From positions 1-64,000 of the forward strand of contig CACXMH010000009.1 of assembly GCA_902768715.1 (NCBI GenBank): 64,000 nt of DNA, read 5' to 3'. The position numbers and the translations under genes are program-made. Of this stretch, positions 34,982-44,344 are shown one piece after another; position 1 is the stretch's first letter, and each line of letters begins with the position of its first letter. The DNA is from Fibrobacter succinogenes (GTDB lineage Bacteria; Fibrobacterota; Fibrobacteria; Fibrobacterales; Fibrobacteraceae). Below the pieces are notes generated by a model. That model had not been told where the DNA came from, ran no database searches, and was given only the letters and a program-made list of their open reading frames with translations.

Positions 34982-36865
34982 CTATTCCGCTTCTTGCATC
35001 TTGTTGGACATGGGGTCGATGAAGATGGGGCATTTGTACTTGTGGCTTACGCCCAGCCTGTTGGAATTCACGGACAGGGTGAGGGTCTTGTTCTGGGAAT
35101 CCAGCCAGTAGATGGCGTCGGAATCACGCAGGTAGGGCCTCGGGCCTTCAAAGCCTTCTTCGGTGGGTATCAGTTCTCCGCCAAGGAACAGGGGAATGTC
35201 CAGGCTCTTGTACAGGTCCAGCATCACGAAGGACCTGCGCTCGTGAATGTCGTCCAGTTCAAGCCGTCCGTCTATCTTCAGGTGGTCCAGACCGTCAATC
35301 ATCACGATGAGGTCGGAATTCTGTTTCCGCTCTTCTTTCAAGATGCTCATCATCTCGTTGTTGTCGAAGGTGGGGTAGTCTTCCCAGATTTCTAGACGGT
35401 TTGTCCGGACCAGGTTCATGAGCTTTTTGGTGGCTTCGAGAATCTTGCCGTTAATCGCATCGTCTTCGTTTTGCTTTCGCACCGTAAGGATAGATTCGCC
35501 TGTTTCCATGGCCACCATGCGGTCAAAAATCTGCCGGCGGGGCGTTTCCAGGGCGATGTAGATAATCTTCAAGATGGGGTTGCTGTCTATAAGATCCAGG
35601 GCAAGGCTAGACAGGAGCGAAGTCTTGAGGCCAAAGGGCTTGGAAGAAACGAAGAAACAACCGGACTGGATACCGTCGATTTCCTTGGTGAGTTTCGGGA
35701 AATTGTTCAGGGCGTAGCCCACGCAGGTGTCTGGAGGGCAGCCCATGGCGGCATCGTAGTTCTCCTTGATATCCTGGAGCAGCATAGAACGGCGGTGGGT
35801 GTGAACCGTGTCCTCTTCGGTCTTGTCGATAAGGTCAAGCAGGTAATCGGCGCCCTTGTCGCGGACCAGTACATCTACCGTTTCGTCCTTGGACAGCACG
35901 ATAGACTTGAAACGCATGTCCAGTTCTTCGGCCATTTTCAGATAGCCCTGGATACGGTATTCCTGTTCGCGTCGGTTGTCTTCGCGCCTGAGAATGACGG
36001 TAGCAGAATCGGCACCGCAGGCCTTGAGCTTGAGCAGATGGCTCAGGGTCAGTTCCTGGTACATGGTGGAAACCACGCCGGGAATTCCCGCCAGGTCTGC
36101 AGTCAGGGCATCAAAAAATCCTTCTACGATGATGGGGCTTGTATTTTCGGGCTGGATATTGAAGGGAATGTCGCTTGGGCCCGAAGCAAAAGAAACATAG
36201 GGGTGAGGTTTGCCGTCGTCTTCCATGAGGCGGCCATACACAGAATGGATGAGTCCTTTGGAATTGCGTGCGGGGATGGTAATTCGAGGTTCGTGGTAGG
36301 CTTCCAGGTTGTCCAGGTAGAAACTGACCTGGTGGCGTTCTAGCCCAGAAAGCATGCAATAGCTAAAGAAGGGCTCCGGGTCGCCGCTGTAGTAGCCCAG
36401 ACCGTAGAGTTGGGCTTGCCCGATGCTCCAGCCCCTGGACTGCAGAAATTCTTCGGAAGAAGGGCTCTTGCAGGCGGCCCAGTGACAATAGCGGACAAAG
36501 CATTCCAGGACCTTGGACTTTTCGCCACCGACTTCCTTGAGCAAAAGATGGTCGTCTTTCTTGGTGTCCTGCTCCTGTTCGAGTCCGCCCAAAAATTCCA
36601 GGGCTTCGGCCCGCGCAGTAGGCTCATCCATGCCGTTGAATCGGCTCCGCATCACGAATTCCACCAGGTCGCCTTCGCTACCGCACTGGAGGCAGCGGTA
36701 ACGCCAGTAACCTAGGGCGTCATAGAAGAACAGGGAGGTCTCTTCGGGAGCATGGAACGGACAACTGGAAATCAGGTTCCGGCCCCACCGGCTGAGGGGA
36801 ATTCCCAACTGACGGGGGTGAGTCTTTACATGTACAAAACCTGAGTTTTCCTGGTCGATAAGCAT
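34982..36865 (-). CDS. DnaG/DnaB-like primase-helicase fusion, degenerate
   Basis: The 627-residue protein has a CHC2 zinc finger (CPFH at 35-38, Cys58 and Cys61), then the DnaG core (HEPRITIPARNSKGLIHSVYG at ~191-211). A TOPRIM domain with the EGFFDAL glutamate (~248) precedes a DnaB-like RecA domain (~385-627). Two positions are altered. The TOPRIM Asp pair expected near 290-300 reads LRREDNRREQ. The Walker A reads SKPFGLKTS (408-416), with Leu where Gly precedes Lys. Walker B is LIVMIDGLDH. The plan recalls phage T7 gp4 and Twinkle. It faces ruvC across 79 bases. A non-catalytic or domesticated role is possible. Confidence 0.85.
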   Translation of the reverse strand: MLIDQENSGFVHVKTHPRQLGIPLSRWGRNLISSCPFHAPEETSLFFYDALGYWRYRCLQCGSEGDLVEFVMRSRFNGMDEPTARAEALEFLGGLEQEQDTKKDDHLLLKEVGGEKSKVLECFVRYCHWAACKSPSSEEFLQSRGWSIGQAQLYGLGYYSGDPEPFFSYCMLSGLERHQVSFYLDNLEAYHEPRITIPARNSKGLIHSVYGRLMEDDGKPHPYVSFASGPSDIPFNIQPENTSPIIVEGFFDALTADLAGIPGVVSTMYQELTLSHLLKLKACGADSATVILRREDNRREQEYRIQGYLKMAEELDMRFKSIVLSKDETVDVLVRDKGADYLLDLIDKTEEDTVHTHRRSMLLQDIKENYDAAMGCPPDTCVGYALNNFPKLTKEIDGIQSGCFFVSSKPFGLKTSLLSSLALDLIDSNPILKIIYIALETPRRQIFDRMVAMETGESILTVRKQNEDDAINGKILEATKKLMNLVRTNRLEIWEDYPTFDNNEMMSILKEERKQNSDLIVMIDGLDHLKIDGRLELDDIHERRSFVMLDLYKSLDIPLFLGGELIPTEEGFEGPRPYLRDSDAIYWLDSQNKTLTLSVNSNRLGVSHKYKCPIFIDPMSNKMQEAE

Positions 36866-36944
36866 AGGGAGCCTCCATATAGGAATCTAATAAAAAATAC
36901 CCGGAATGGAACACTTTTTAGGTCATTTTATCTACTTTTTGGCT

Positions 36945-37511
36945 ATGGTTATTCTCGGCATCGACCCGGGCTCTATTACGACAGGATACGCCTTTCTGGA
37001 AAAGAATCCGAAGGGGTTTTCGGTGCTGGAATACGGCACCATCCATTCACCGGCATCTAAGTCGTTGGAGGACCGTCTATTACAGATTATCACCAAGCTG
37101 GAATCCCTGCTGGACCAATACCGGCCGGACGCCCTGGCCATGGAAGGGGTGTTCTTTGCCAAAAATGCCAAGAGCGCCCTGGTACTCGGACATATCCGCG
37201 GGGCGGTTCTTGTGGCTTGCCGCAAGCGGGGCATGAGCTTTGACGAATACCCGCCCAAGGTGGTCAAGCAGTCCGTTACCGGCGATGGTGCTGCCTCTAA
37301 GGAACAGGTGGCCCACATGGTCTTTGCACAGCTCGGGATACAGGGCTCTGACCTTCCGCTGGACGCTTCGGACGCCCTGGCCATCGCCTGGACCCACGGA
37401 AATCCGCCGCCCTTGACTGCGGCTCTGAAAAAACGGCCTACGGTCCGCAAGAAAAAGGCCTCTGTCCAGCAGTGGAAAGACCTGATCAAGAAAATGGGAG
37501 TGGAAATTTAA
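36945..37511 (+). CDS. ruvC: Holliday junction resolvase RuvC
   Basis: The 188-residue endonuclease cuts four-way junctions during recombination. Acidic residues are in place: GIDPGSITTGYA (first Asp), LAMEGVFFAKN (Glu), and LDASDALAIAW (final Asp pair). ATG 36945 gives the standard N-terminus MVILGIDPG; the frame from 36906 adds 13 unlikely residues. The C-terminal ~30 residues are a basic tail. The stop overlaps the next ATG (TAATG). ruvA and ruvB are not in the window. Confidence 0.96.
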   Translation: MVILGIDPGSITTGYAFLEKNPKGFSVLEYGTIHSPASKSLEDRLLQIITKLESLLDQYRPDALAMEGVFFAKNAKSALVLGHIRGAVLVACRKRGMSFDEYPPKVVKQSVTGDGAASKEQVAHMVFAQLGIQGSDLPLDASDALAIAWTHGNPPPLTAALKKRPTVRKKKASVQQWKDLIKKMGVEI

Positions 37512-38182
37512 TGACCGAAGATTTGTTGCCCTACGGACTTGGAAAACCGAACCTTGTAGAGGCGGCTCCCGGTTACCTTGTGGATGCCGAAATCCTGCCG
37601 TTTTTGAACAAATTAAAAAATGTGGCTGCGGCGGAGGGCTTTGAACTCCGGATAGAATCGGCCTACCGCCCTTTTGAACGGCAGCTTTCCATCTGGAACC
37701 GCAAGGCCCGTGGGGAATTGCCCCTGCTTTCGGCAGAAGGTGTTCCCATGGAACGGCCTCAAGACGAAGAAGAACTGATGTATGCCATTCTCACCTGGTC
37801 GGCCCTTCCGGGGGCGAGCCGTCATCATCTTGGGACAGACCTGGACGTGGTAGATGGGCGAGCCTGTCCCGAAGGTTACGAAGTCCAGCTTACGCCGGAG
37901 GAGTGCTCCGGAATGTTTGCCGCTTTCCACAAGTTTTTAGATGAACGCTTTGCCACCGACGGGGCTTTCGGTTTTGACAGAGTGTTCGTCCCAGGCCGCG
38001 GGAAAATCCGGCCCGAAGGCTGGCACATCGCCCACCTGCCTACCTCCCGCAAGCGTCTGGAGCATTTCTCGCTGGACACGCTCCGCAAGATTTACGAAGG
38101 TTCGGACATGGCTTGCAAGCGGGTTGTCCTTGCACATCTCCCTCAACTGGCGGAGGAATATATCTATCCGTATTTTGTCTAG
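37511..38182 (+). CDS. LAS-family D,D-carboxypeptidase-like protein
   Basis: The 223-residue protein has the VanY/M15B motifs: RIESAYRPFERQLSIWN, SRHHLGTDLDVVD (SxHxxGxxxD zinc site), and EGWHIAHLP (catalytic Glu and second His). Such enzymes trim D-Ala from peptidoglycan peptides. No signal peptide is seen, so it may work on recycled peptides in the cytoplasm, or be exported by another route. It overlaps ruvC by one base and precedes mpaA, another peptidoglycan-peptide enzyme. Confidence 0.85.
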   Translation: MTEDLLPYGLGKPNLVEAAPGYLVDAEILPFLNKLKNVAAAEGFELRIESAYRPFERQLSIWNRKARGELPLLSAEGVPMERPQDEEELMYAILTWSALPGASRHHLGTDLDVVDGRACPEGYEVQLTPEECSGMFAAFHKFLDERFATDGAFGFDRVFVPGRGKIRPEGWHIAHLPTSRKRLEHFSLDTLRKIYEGSDMACKRVVLAHLPQLAEEYIYPYFV

Positions 38183-38331
38183 GTTTTAGGTGATAGGTTT
38201 TAGGTATTAGGGCTGCAGGGGACAGGAGGTGTCATTCTCGCGAAGGCGAGAATCTACTAAAACGCAGCTAACGGATCCTCGCCTGCGCGAGGATGACGAC
38301 TCACAACTCATAACTCACAACTCACAACTAC
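38183..38331. repeat. composite: NNNTAGG heptads, GTCAT element, CTCACAA heptads
   Basis: NNNTAGG units (38181-38209) lead into GGGCTGCAGGGGACA, then a 67-base GTCAT...ATGAC element (38231-38297) with GATTCTCGCC-type hairpins, then CTCACAA/CTCATAA heptads (38300-38328). It fills the whole spacer and has the same order and orientation as 33250-33457. Confidence 0.85.
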
Positions 38332-38336
38332 TTTCC

Positions 38337-39029
38337 ATGCTTTCCGGTTCCATCAAATTAAAATACAAGCCTTACGGCACCAGCGTTCTCGGTGCGCCTC
38401 TCCTGTATTTTCCTTGCAAGGGGGCTTGCCGCTTACTTGTAATGGCGGGTATCCACGGCGAAGAACCGGAGACCACATTCCTCTTGAGCCGAGCCTTGCG
38501 CGTCTTTGATGACAACTTGGAATCGATAGCGTTTATCCTGTGCGCGAACCCCGATGGGGTGACTCTTGGAACCCGCGGAAACGCCAACGGTGTTGACCTG
38601 AACCGGAACTTCCCGACAGAAAACTGGAGTGGGGCACCGGTGCATTCCCGCTCCATCTTGGAGGCGGAACGGGATATGGAACTTTCTACGGGAAAGGTTC
38701 CTGCAAGCGAGCCGGAAACAAGTGCGTTAATCCAGTTAGTGGATACACTTGCGCCGCAGGCAGTGGTGGCACTCCACAGTCCCATCGGCTGTATTGATGC
38801 TCCCGAAGAAACGCCTCTTGTGAAAAATCTCCAGGCGGTGTTCAATGTTCCATATGTCAAGGATATCGGATACAAAACGCCAGGCAGTTTTGGTACCTGG
38901 TGCAAGGAACGTAATCTGGAATGTGTTACGGTGGAACTTCCTCGCCTTGCTCCCGAACTTTTGTACGAACGCTACGGGTTAAGCTTTGCGGAATTTCTAA
39001 AAAAATACCCCGGCACGCAGCCGGGGTGA
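38337..39029 (+). CDS. mpaA: murein-peptide amidase (MpaA-like, M14)
   Basis: The 230-residue zinc carboxypeptidase has AGIHGEEPET (zinc His/Glu), NPDGVTLGTRGNANGVDLNRNF, ALHSPIG (zinc His) and VTVELPR (catalytic Glu). MpaA cuts the bond between gamma-D-Glu and diaminopimelate in the cytoplasm during peptidoglycan recycling. ATG 38337 directly follows the repeat array, without a ribosome site. The last residues (YPGTQPG) and the stop are formed by a repeat hairpin at 39008-39030. Confidence 0.88.
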   Translation: MLSGSIKLKYKPYGTSVLGAPLLYFPCKGACRLLVMAGIHGEEPETTFLLSRALRVFDDNLESIAFILCANPDGVTLGTRGNANGVDLNRNFPTENWSGAPVHSRSILEAERDMELSTGKVPASEPETSALIQLVDTLAPQAVVALHSPIGCIDAPEETPLVKNLQAVFNVPYVKDIGYKTPGSFGTWCKERNLECVTVELPRLAPELLYERYGLSFAEFLKKYPGTQPG

Positions 39030-39030
39030 C
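39008..39030. repeat. hairpin repeat overlapping mpaA stop
   Basis: CCCCGGC/GCCGGGG with loop ACGCA, followed by TGAC, is a single half of the GTCA-type repeats in reverse. It supplies the mpaA stop and, with the following A-run, could end the facing pssA transcript. Confidence 0.65.
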
Positions 39031-39051
39031 ATCAAAAAAAGATCCTAAGCC

Positions 39052-39855
39052 CTAGTCATTACTTTTCGAAGCCTTTGCTTCTTCGATAATCTTGCTGCGG
39101 TTGATTAGGCCTACGCTAAAGCCGATGACTAGGTAGCAGCCACCGAGAACAAGCAGGTATTCCAACACGTAGGGGACCTTTTCGGAAATGAACATGAACC
39201 CGGCAATGTAGGTGAGTACGATCAGTACACCCTGGAAAATATTGAAGGCCTTGTTCTTGCGGGGCTGAAGCTTGGGCAAGAACAAGGGGCTCACCATCAG
39301 GATACCTGTAGCAAGCATCACCACAACGGGGATAAATACCAGCGCAGAGTTGGGGTCGGTAAAGATTCCCTTGGATTTCAGGAATACGACCAGGGTGGCG
39401 TTGATGGCACCTGCAAAGGTGGAGGGAAGTCCGGAAAAATGATGGTGGTAAGTGTCGGAATCGCAGGCGTTGTACTTGGCCAGGCGCATGGCGGCGCAAA
39501 GAACGTAGATAGAGAAGGTCACCACCAAAAGGGCCGCGTTCTGTTCAAAGAACTGGGGGGCGCAAATCTTGTAGGTGAAGAACACGCAAAAGGCAGGAGC
39601 AAGTCCGAAGGCAATCAGGTCGGCAAGGCTGTCGAACTGGGCGCCGAATTCAGAGCTGGCGTTTACCAGGCGTGCGGCAAAGCCGTCCAGCTTGTCCAAA
39701 AGCATGCTGAGCATCACGAAATAGGCGCCCATGCGGAGCGTGTCGGTAGAGGTGAAAGAATCAAAGGCTCCCGTCACCCAGCATATGGCAAAGACGCCCA
39801 ACAAAAAGTTCATGCTGGTAAATGCATTCGGCAATATAAAACGAGACTTTCCCAC
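39052..39855 (-). CDS. pssA: CDP-diacylglycerol-serine phosphatidyltransferase
   Basis: The 267-residue membrane enzyme joins CDP-diacylglycerol and serine to phosphatidylserine. The CDP-alcohol transferase signature is complete: DKLDGFAARLVNAS, then EFGAQFDSLADLIAFG (D-x2-D-G-x2-A-R-x8-G-x3-D-x3-D). Seven to eight membrane helices are visible. GTG at 39855 follows AAGGAG by six bases; the longer reading starts at an isolated TTG. No decarboxylase (psd) is adjacent. Confidence 0.95.
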   Translation of the reverse strand: MGKSRFILPNAFTSMNFLLGVFAICWVTGAFDSFTSTDTLRMGAYFVMLSMLLDKLDGFAARLVNASSEFGAQFDSLADLIAFGLAPAFCVFFTYKICAPQFFEQNAALLVVTFSIYVLCAAMRLAKYNACDSDTYHHHFSGLPSTFAGAINATLVVFLKSKGIFTDPNSALVFIPVVVMLATGILMVSPLFLPKLQPRKNKAFNIFQGVLIVLTYIAGFMFISEKVPYVLEYLLVLGGCYLVIGFSVGLINRSKIIEEAKASKSND

Positions 39856-39935
39856 GATCAACTCCTTGTTTTTACAACACAAATCTAAAAATTTAATTCT
39901 GGACAGATCCTAATTACGAAATTCGAAATCCGAAA

Positions 39936-41696
39936 TCATTTTACGGCCTGAATTTCCCACAGAGCTTTCACTCCGGCGGCAACAATTAGGTGCTGCGGCG
40001 GTGCGTAGGGATTCTCTTCGGTGGGAAAATTAGTCCAGTGCTTGGTGGAGAACTGGTAGTACTGGGTCGGCCTGTACATGACCGGAAGAACCGGTATGGT
40101 TTCCATGAAAATCTTGTTCAGCTCGCGGTAGGCAAGTGTAAGTTCCGCTTCGTTCCGTATTGTGGGAATCTTGTCCAGGAGCTTATTTGCGGCGCTGTTG
40201 CTGAATCTGCCCTGATTAGAGAAGGCGTCCTCGCCAAGAGGCCTGAGACCGATGGGACCCATGACTTGTGAAAATCTCGTCCAGGGCGTTGCTGCAGAGA
40301 GCTCTGCTGTTTGGGTCTTCATAGCGAGGTCGAAACTCCCTAGGCGCAGGTCCTTGTCCCAGACGCCGTAATCCACGAAATACTCTTCGGCGGGAATTCC
40401 GATTTCCTTAAAGGTTCCGGCGATAACTTTGATGGCGTCTTCCCAGTCGGTCCATCCTTGGGGGCATTCCAACTTGATGGGGCGGATAGGGACGCCTTCG
40501 GGGTCTAGAAGAGCTCCTTCGGAATTCCAGGAGTATCCCGCACTTTTCAATATGTCACGAGCCTTGTCCAAATCGAATTCGTAGCCGTACTTCTCTGCAT
40601 CTTCTTTGTTGAAGAACTTGCTTTCTGTGCCGAAGGGCAGAATAAAGCCAGATTGCATGGCCGGCGTATAGTTGGAAATGGCTCGGGACTTGACTTTCTC
40701 GAAGTTGATGCTGTGGGCAAGAGCCCTGCGGAAGGCGACATCACTAAATGGTTTTTGGTGATGGGCTATCAAAAGCGTAGTAATGGACCCCGGCTGGTGG
40801 TACGGCTCGTTCCTGCTCCAGGCGCGAATGCTGTCTTTGACCTTGTCCCAGATTCGAGGAAGGAAAATGGAGGACACGTCCAAATTGCCCTTGACCATGG
40901 CGCTGTTGAAGTGGTTGTTGCCGTTGTACAGGGAGTGAATGATATACTTTGGTGCAGGCTTTTTGCCACCGTGCTTTGCGTTGCCCCAGTAATCGTCGTT
41001 TCTTTCCAAGACAATCTTGTCGGGGGAAAACGCTTTTAGTTCATAAGGGCCGGACGCTACAGGATGGTCATCGTTTTTGAAAGCCGTAACCTTGGCCATG
41101 TCGTATGTCTCGTTGTTCACTGCTCCCAGAATAACAGGGCCAAAGACTTTTTTGGGGAGAATGGAAGTTTCCGCTATGGCGTTTAGAAGAATCAGGGGGT
41201 TCCTGTTTTCCTTGTTCAAGGAGAACGTAATGTTGTTATCGTTGTCTGCCGAAATACTCTTGATATAGTTCCAGTTGCCATGCCTTGGGGTGGGGAGGAT
41301 AGAATCGATGAAGAATGAGAAAATAACATCGTCCACGGATACAGGTTCGCCGTTATTCCATTTGGCTCTTTCGTCTAGGTGGACGATGATAGCGTCGTCG
41401 GTTTGCTTGAAACTGTCGGCAAGCATGGGCTCCAATTCGCCACTTAGCTGGTTGTAAGTGACCAGGGTTTCGTACATGAGCCGCACATTCCCGTCGATGG
41501 GGAAGTTGGGGTCGTAGTCCAACGGGTTGAACGTTGACGGAGGCGCCCAGTCAAAGCCGCCAATGTAAAGTGTCTCGCTTCTAGGGTATTCCTGCTGATC
41601 TTGGGCAACTTCGGCCTTTTCTTCGGTCTTGCAACCGGAGAAAGTAAGCAGGAAACCGGCAAAGGCAATGGTGCTGAAAATGCTAAAGCAGTTCAA
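39936..41696 (-). CDS. family 5 solute-binding lipoprotein
   Basis: The ~586-residue lipoprotein (lipobox FSGC) is an oligopeptide/nickel-type ABC substrate-binding protein: SVDDVIFSFFID, SGPYELKAFSPDKIVLERNDDYWG and AFRRALAHSINFEKV are typical. It should bind peptides or short oligosaccharides outside the inner membrane. No permease or ATPase genes are next to it. Start: TTG 41696 with AGAAGG nine bases upstream gives a compact lipoprotein signal; GTG 41729 would add 11 residues. Confidence 0.88.
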   Translation of the reverse strand: MNCFSIFSTIAFAGFLLTFSGCKTEEKAEVAQDQQEYPRSETLYIGGFDWAPPSTFNPLDYDPNFPIDGNVRLMYETLVTYNQLSGELEPMLADSFKQTDDAIIVHLDERAKWNNGEPVSVDDVIFSFFIDSILPTPRHGNWNYIKSISADNDNNITFSLNKENRNPLILLNAIAETSILPKKVFGPVILGAVNNETYDMAKVTAFKNDDHPVASGPYELKAFSPDKIVLERNDDYWGNAKHGGKKPAPKYIIHSLYNGNNHFNSAMVKGNLDVSSIFLPRIWDKVKDSIRAWSRNEPYHQPGSITTLLIAHHQKPFSDVAFRRALAHSINFEKVKSRAISNYTPAMQSGFILPFGTESKFFNKEDAEKYGYEFDLDKARDILKSAGYSWNSEGALLDPEGVPIRPIKLECPQGWTDWEDAIKVIAGTFKEIGIPAEEYFVDYGVWDKDLRLGSFDLAMKTQTAELSAATPWTRFSQVMGPIGLRPLGEDAFSNQGRFSNSAANKLLDKIPTIRNEAELTLAYRELNKIFMETIPVLPVMYRPTQYYQFSTKHWTNFPTEENPYAPPQHLIVAAGVKALWEIQAVK

Positions 41697-41818
41697 GAGT
41701 TTTTTCCTTCTAAAATCCCAAATATACACGAAAAATGTAATGTTTTTTTTAGGGAAAAACTACTGCGTTTTCTTTAAAAACTGTCCAAATTGGACTAATT
41801 GTGGCACAAATTGCCCGT

Positions 41819-44344
41819 TTATAAGGAAAAACCGTAAAGAAGCCGTTTGGATGAGGCGCTGAAAAGGGTCTTATTCAGAATAAACGGAGTCCCTGCCCCT
41901 CCAGGAGTGCTGAAGCGCTTAGCAGGCTTTCCGTCTGAAAGGGAGATGGCGATGACTTCGTTTCCCTGATCCAGCCAGGCGACGTCTTCATCGACAAAGG
42001 GCTTGGAAAAGATGGAACTTTTCCCTTGGTATTTCCACAGGGGTGTTCCGGCGATTGTATATAGAAGGACACTTTGGTTGGCAAGTCCTACCAGGATGAA
42101 GTCTGTTCCTTGACGTTTGAATGCTTGTAAGGAGGCGATAGGGGATTCCATTAAAATCTGTAGAGGGTCCTTGTCCGGGTGTCTAGAATCGAAAATGAAC
42201 AACCTGTTGTTATTTGTGGCGAGAATCATGATTGAATCGGCATAGGTCATTTGGGAAACCCCGGTTTGGATTCGACCGGATTCCTGCTTGATTAATCCTG
42301 AGCCTTCCCAGAGGTGGGTGATGTTTCCTTCTAGGCTTGTCGCTATGATTTGAGAATCATCCTTTGCAAAAAGGAAGGGTAGATCAAAAATTTTTCGTGA
42401 CCAGGCGAGCTTCCCGTCGGGCCTAATGAGCTTCATTAAAAATCCATTCCATGTGGATATGTAAATGGCGTCGGTTTCGAGAACGATATTGAACGCCTTT
42501 CCTGGAAGCTGGAGGGTTGTTTTTTTACCGTCTTTGTTGAGTTCATAAACGCTCAGGTTGTATCCAGAAGCTAATAGCAATGACTTTTCATCGCTGCCAA
42601 TGACGGGGCTGTTATCCATCTTGGATAGGGCCCTTGTCCATCGTTGTTCTCCGGTTTCTGCATTGATGCAAATGAGGCGGCTTGCGGCAGGGTCTATGGT
42701 GTAGAGGTTTTTCTTGCTACCGAAAAACTGCGGGTATTTTGTTTTGGGCGAAACGTTTAGCAGGCTCACAAATTTGGCTCCAATGGCCTTGCTGTAACGG
42801 TTAAGTATGAGAGGGGTTATTTGGGGGTTGCTGACGGAAAGTCTGACCGCTTCAGACCAAGCCTTTTGACGATCCTGCTCCTTACCTTGGGAGTTTTCCA
42901 ATTGTAGCGCTTTGAACAGCCACGCCTCGGCGTTGCCGGGCTCTAATTTTAAAAGAGAATCTAAAATGGAAGAAAGCTTGTCCCATTGGGATGTTTCTGC
43001 AAGAATTGCCGCACGCTGGGAAAGAATGGAAGAAGCAAGGGGTGTCTTGCCGTAATAGTGAGCGGCGATACCTTGTAGTGAAAGACCGTCAAAACTCAGG
43101 TAGATGTTTCCATCGGTATGTATGGGTTCAACAGAGATGGGCCGCGCAAAATTAAAGTTCCAAAGAGGACGAAGCAGGGTATCGACTACGATAAGAGCGC
43201 CTTCGCTGGTAAAAAGGCCAAGAGTTCCTGTCGCCAAAGTGTGTATTCTGTCGGCATCGCTTCGTATGGCAGTGATGGTCTTACCGGTTGCTAAATCGGT
43301 TAGGGATATGCGACCAGAAGCTTCGAGAACGGAAATATTCTTGCCGAAGGGGACGATGTATTCCACATTGTTGAACGGTTCTTTCCAGCGGGGTTCTGTT
43401 GAAATTTGAGGGGTATAACAGAAAAGGTTTCCTCCGGAATAGAAGATGATGCTGTTCTTGATAGAAGTTATGCGCTGGATTGCGTCGTATTGACTTATGG
43501 AGAATGATTCCGAAAGATTTTCTTCAGATAAAAAATGGAGGGCGTTGTCTGGGCAGTTCATAACAAAATGCCCAGTGGAGGCGAAATACATTTCCAGTTG
43601 GCATTCTCCGTATTTGTCGCTAGATTGCTCCAAGTCGCCTTTCTTGTTGATGAGGATGATTGCGTAATCGCCTTGAACAAGGGCCTTGTTTTCGCTGATG
43701 GCAATGCCTTTGGGATTTTTTATGGGGAAAGATTTTGCCTTGTGGATGTTGTTTAATGGCTTGAAAAGAATGCTGTCCGCCTCTGGAGTAGAGTACCAAA
43801 TGCCGGTGTTGTTGATTTGCAGGATGTCATTTTTTTCTTGAAGCCCGGTGGGAACATTTATCAGGGAGTCGTTCAGAATTTTGAAGACGCTCCCGTTTTG
43901 CAAATAGATAAATGTCTGGTTTCCCCTGAAAACTTTTTTTAGGGGGGACTTTAATCGAAGTGTTTTTTTCTGGACGTATTCGGGCTCATTTGCTGTTGCG
44001 GCTATTCTTTCGGCGACCCAATAGGCCTTGTCTGGACTTTCTTTAGATTGGAGGCTCTGTCTATAATAGAGGTTGGCCGATTGCCTGTTGCCCGCCAACT
44101 CCTGGATTTTTCCCAAATAAAAGCTGGCTTGTTCCTTGTCCTCTGAATCGCCTTCACTGACCACTTTTTCTAAAATACCGATGGCCTTTGAAAATTCTCC
44201 CTTCATTTCGAAGCGGTACAGGGCCTCTTGAATAGAGGATTCCATCTTTTTGGCATCTGCAAACGATACTATGCCGAACAGCCACACAAGCATTATTGCC
44301 GTGTGTATTGCGAAATGTCCTATGTCCAATCTGCGGTTCAGCAT
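41819..44344 (-). CDS. TPR / beta-propeller envelope protein
   Basis: The 841-residue protein has an N-terminal helix (signal or anchor, ending SFADA), then TPR-like helices (~35-110). Propeller-like blades follow (repeated LLVDTLLRPLWNF and LICINAETGEQRW type strands, PQQ-propeller style), with a second TPR patch (~435-510). It is probably an envelope scaffold. ATG 44344 comes straight out of a heptad repeat and an A-run with no ribosome site. It follows the two-component operon at 176 bases. Confidence 0.72.
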   Translation of the reverse strand: MLNRRLDIGHFAIHTAIMLVWLFGIVSFADAKKMESSIQEALYRFEMKGEFSKAIGILEKVVSEGDSEDKEQASFYLGKIQELAGNRQSANLYYRQSLQSKESPDKAYWVAERIAATANEPEYVQKKTLRLKSPLKKVFRGNQTFIYLQNGSVFKILNDSLINVPTGLQEKNDILQINNTGIWYSTPEADSILFKPLNNIHKAKSFPIKNPKGIAISENKALVQGDYAIILINKKGDLEQSSDKYGECQLEMYFASTGHFVMNCPDNALHFLSEENLSESFSISQYDAIQRITSIKNSIIFYSGGNLFCYTPQISTEPRWKEPFNNVEYIVPFGKNISVLEASGRISLTDLATGKTITAIRSDADRIHTLATGTLGLFTSEGALIVVDTLLRPLWNFNFARPISVEPIHTDGNIYLSFDGLSLQGIAAHYYGKTPLASSILSQRAAILAETSQWDKLSSILDSLLKLEPGNAEAWLFKALQLENSQGKEQDRQKAWSEAVRLSVSNPQITPLILNRYSKAIGAKFVSLLNVSPKTKYPQFFGSKKNLYTIDPAASRLICINAETGEQRWTRALSKMDNSPVIGSDEKSLLLASGYNLSVYELNKDGKKTTLQLPGKAFNIVLETDAIYISTWNGFLMKLIRPDGKLAWSRKIFDLPFLFAKDDSQIIATSLEGNITHLWEGSGLIKQESGRIQTGVSQMTYADSIMILATNNNRLFIFDSRHPDKDPLQILMESPIASLQAFKRQGTDFILVGLANQSVLLYTIAGTPLWKYQGKSSIFSKPFVDEDVAWLDQGNEVIAISLSDGKPAKRFSTPGGAGTPFILNKTLFSASSKRLLYGFSL

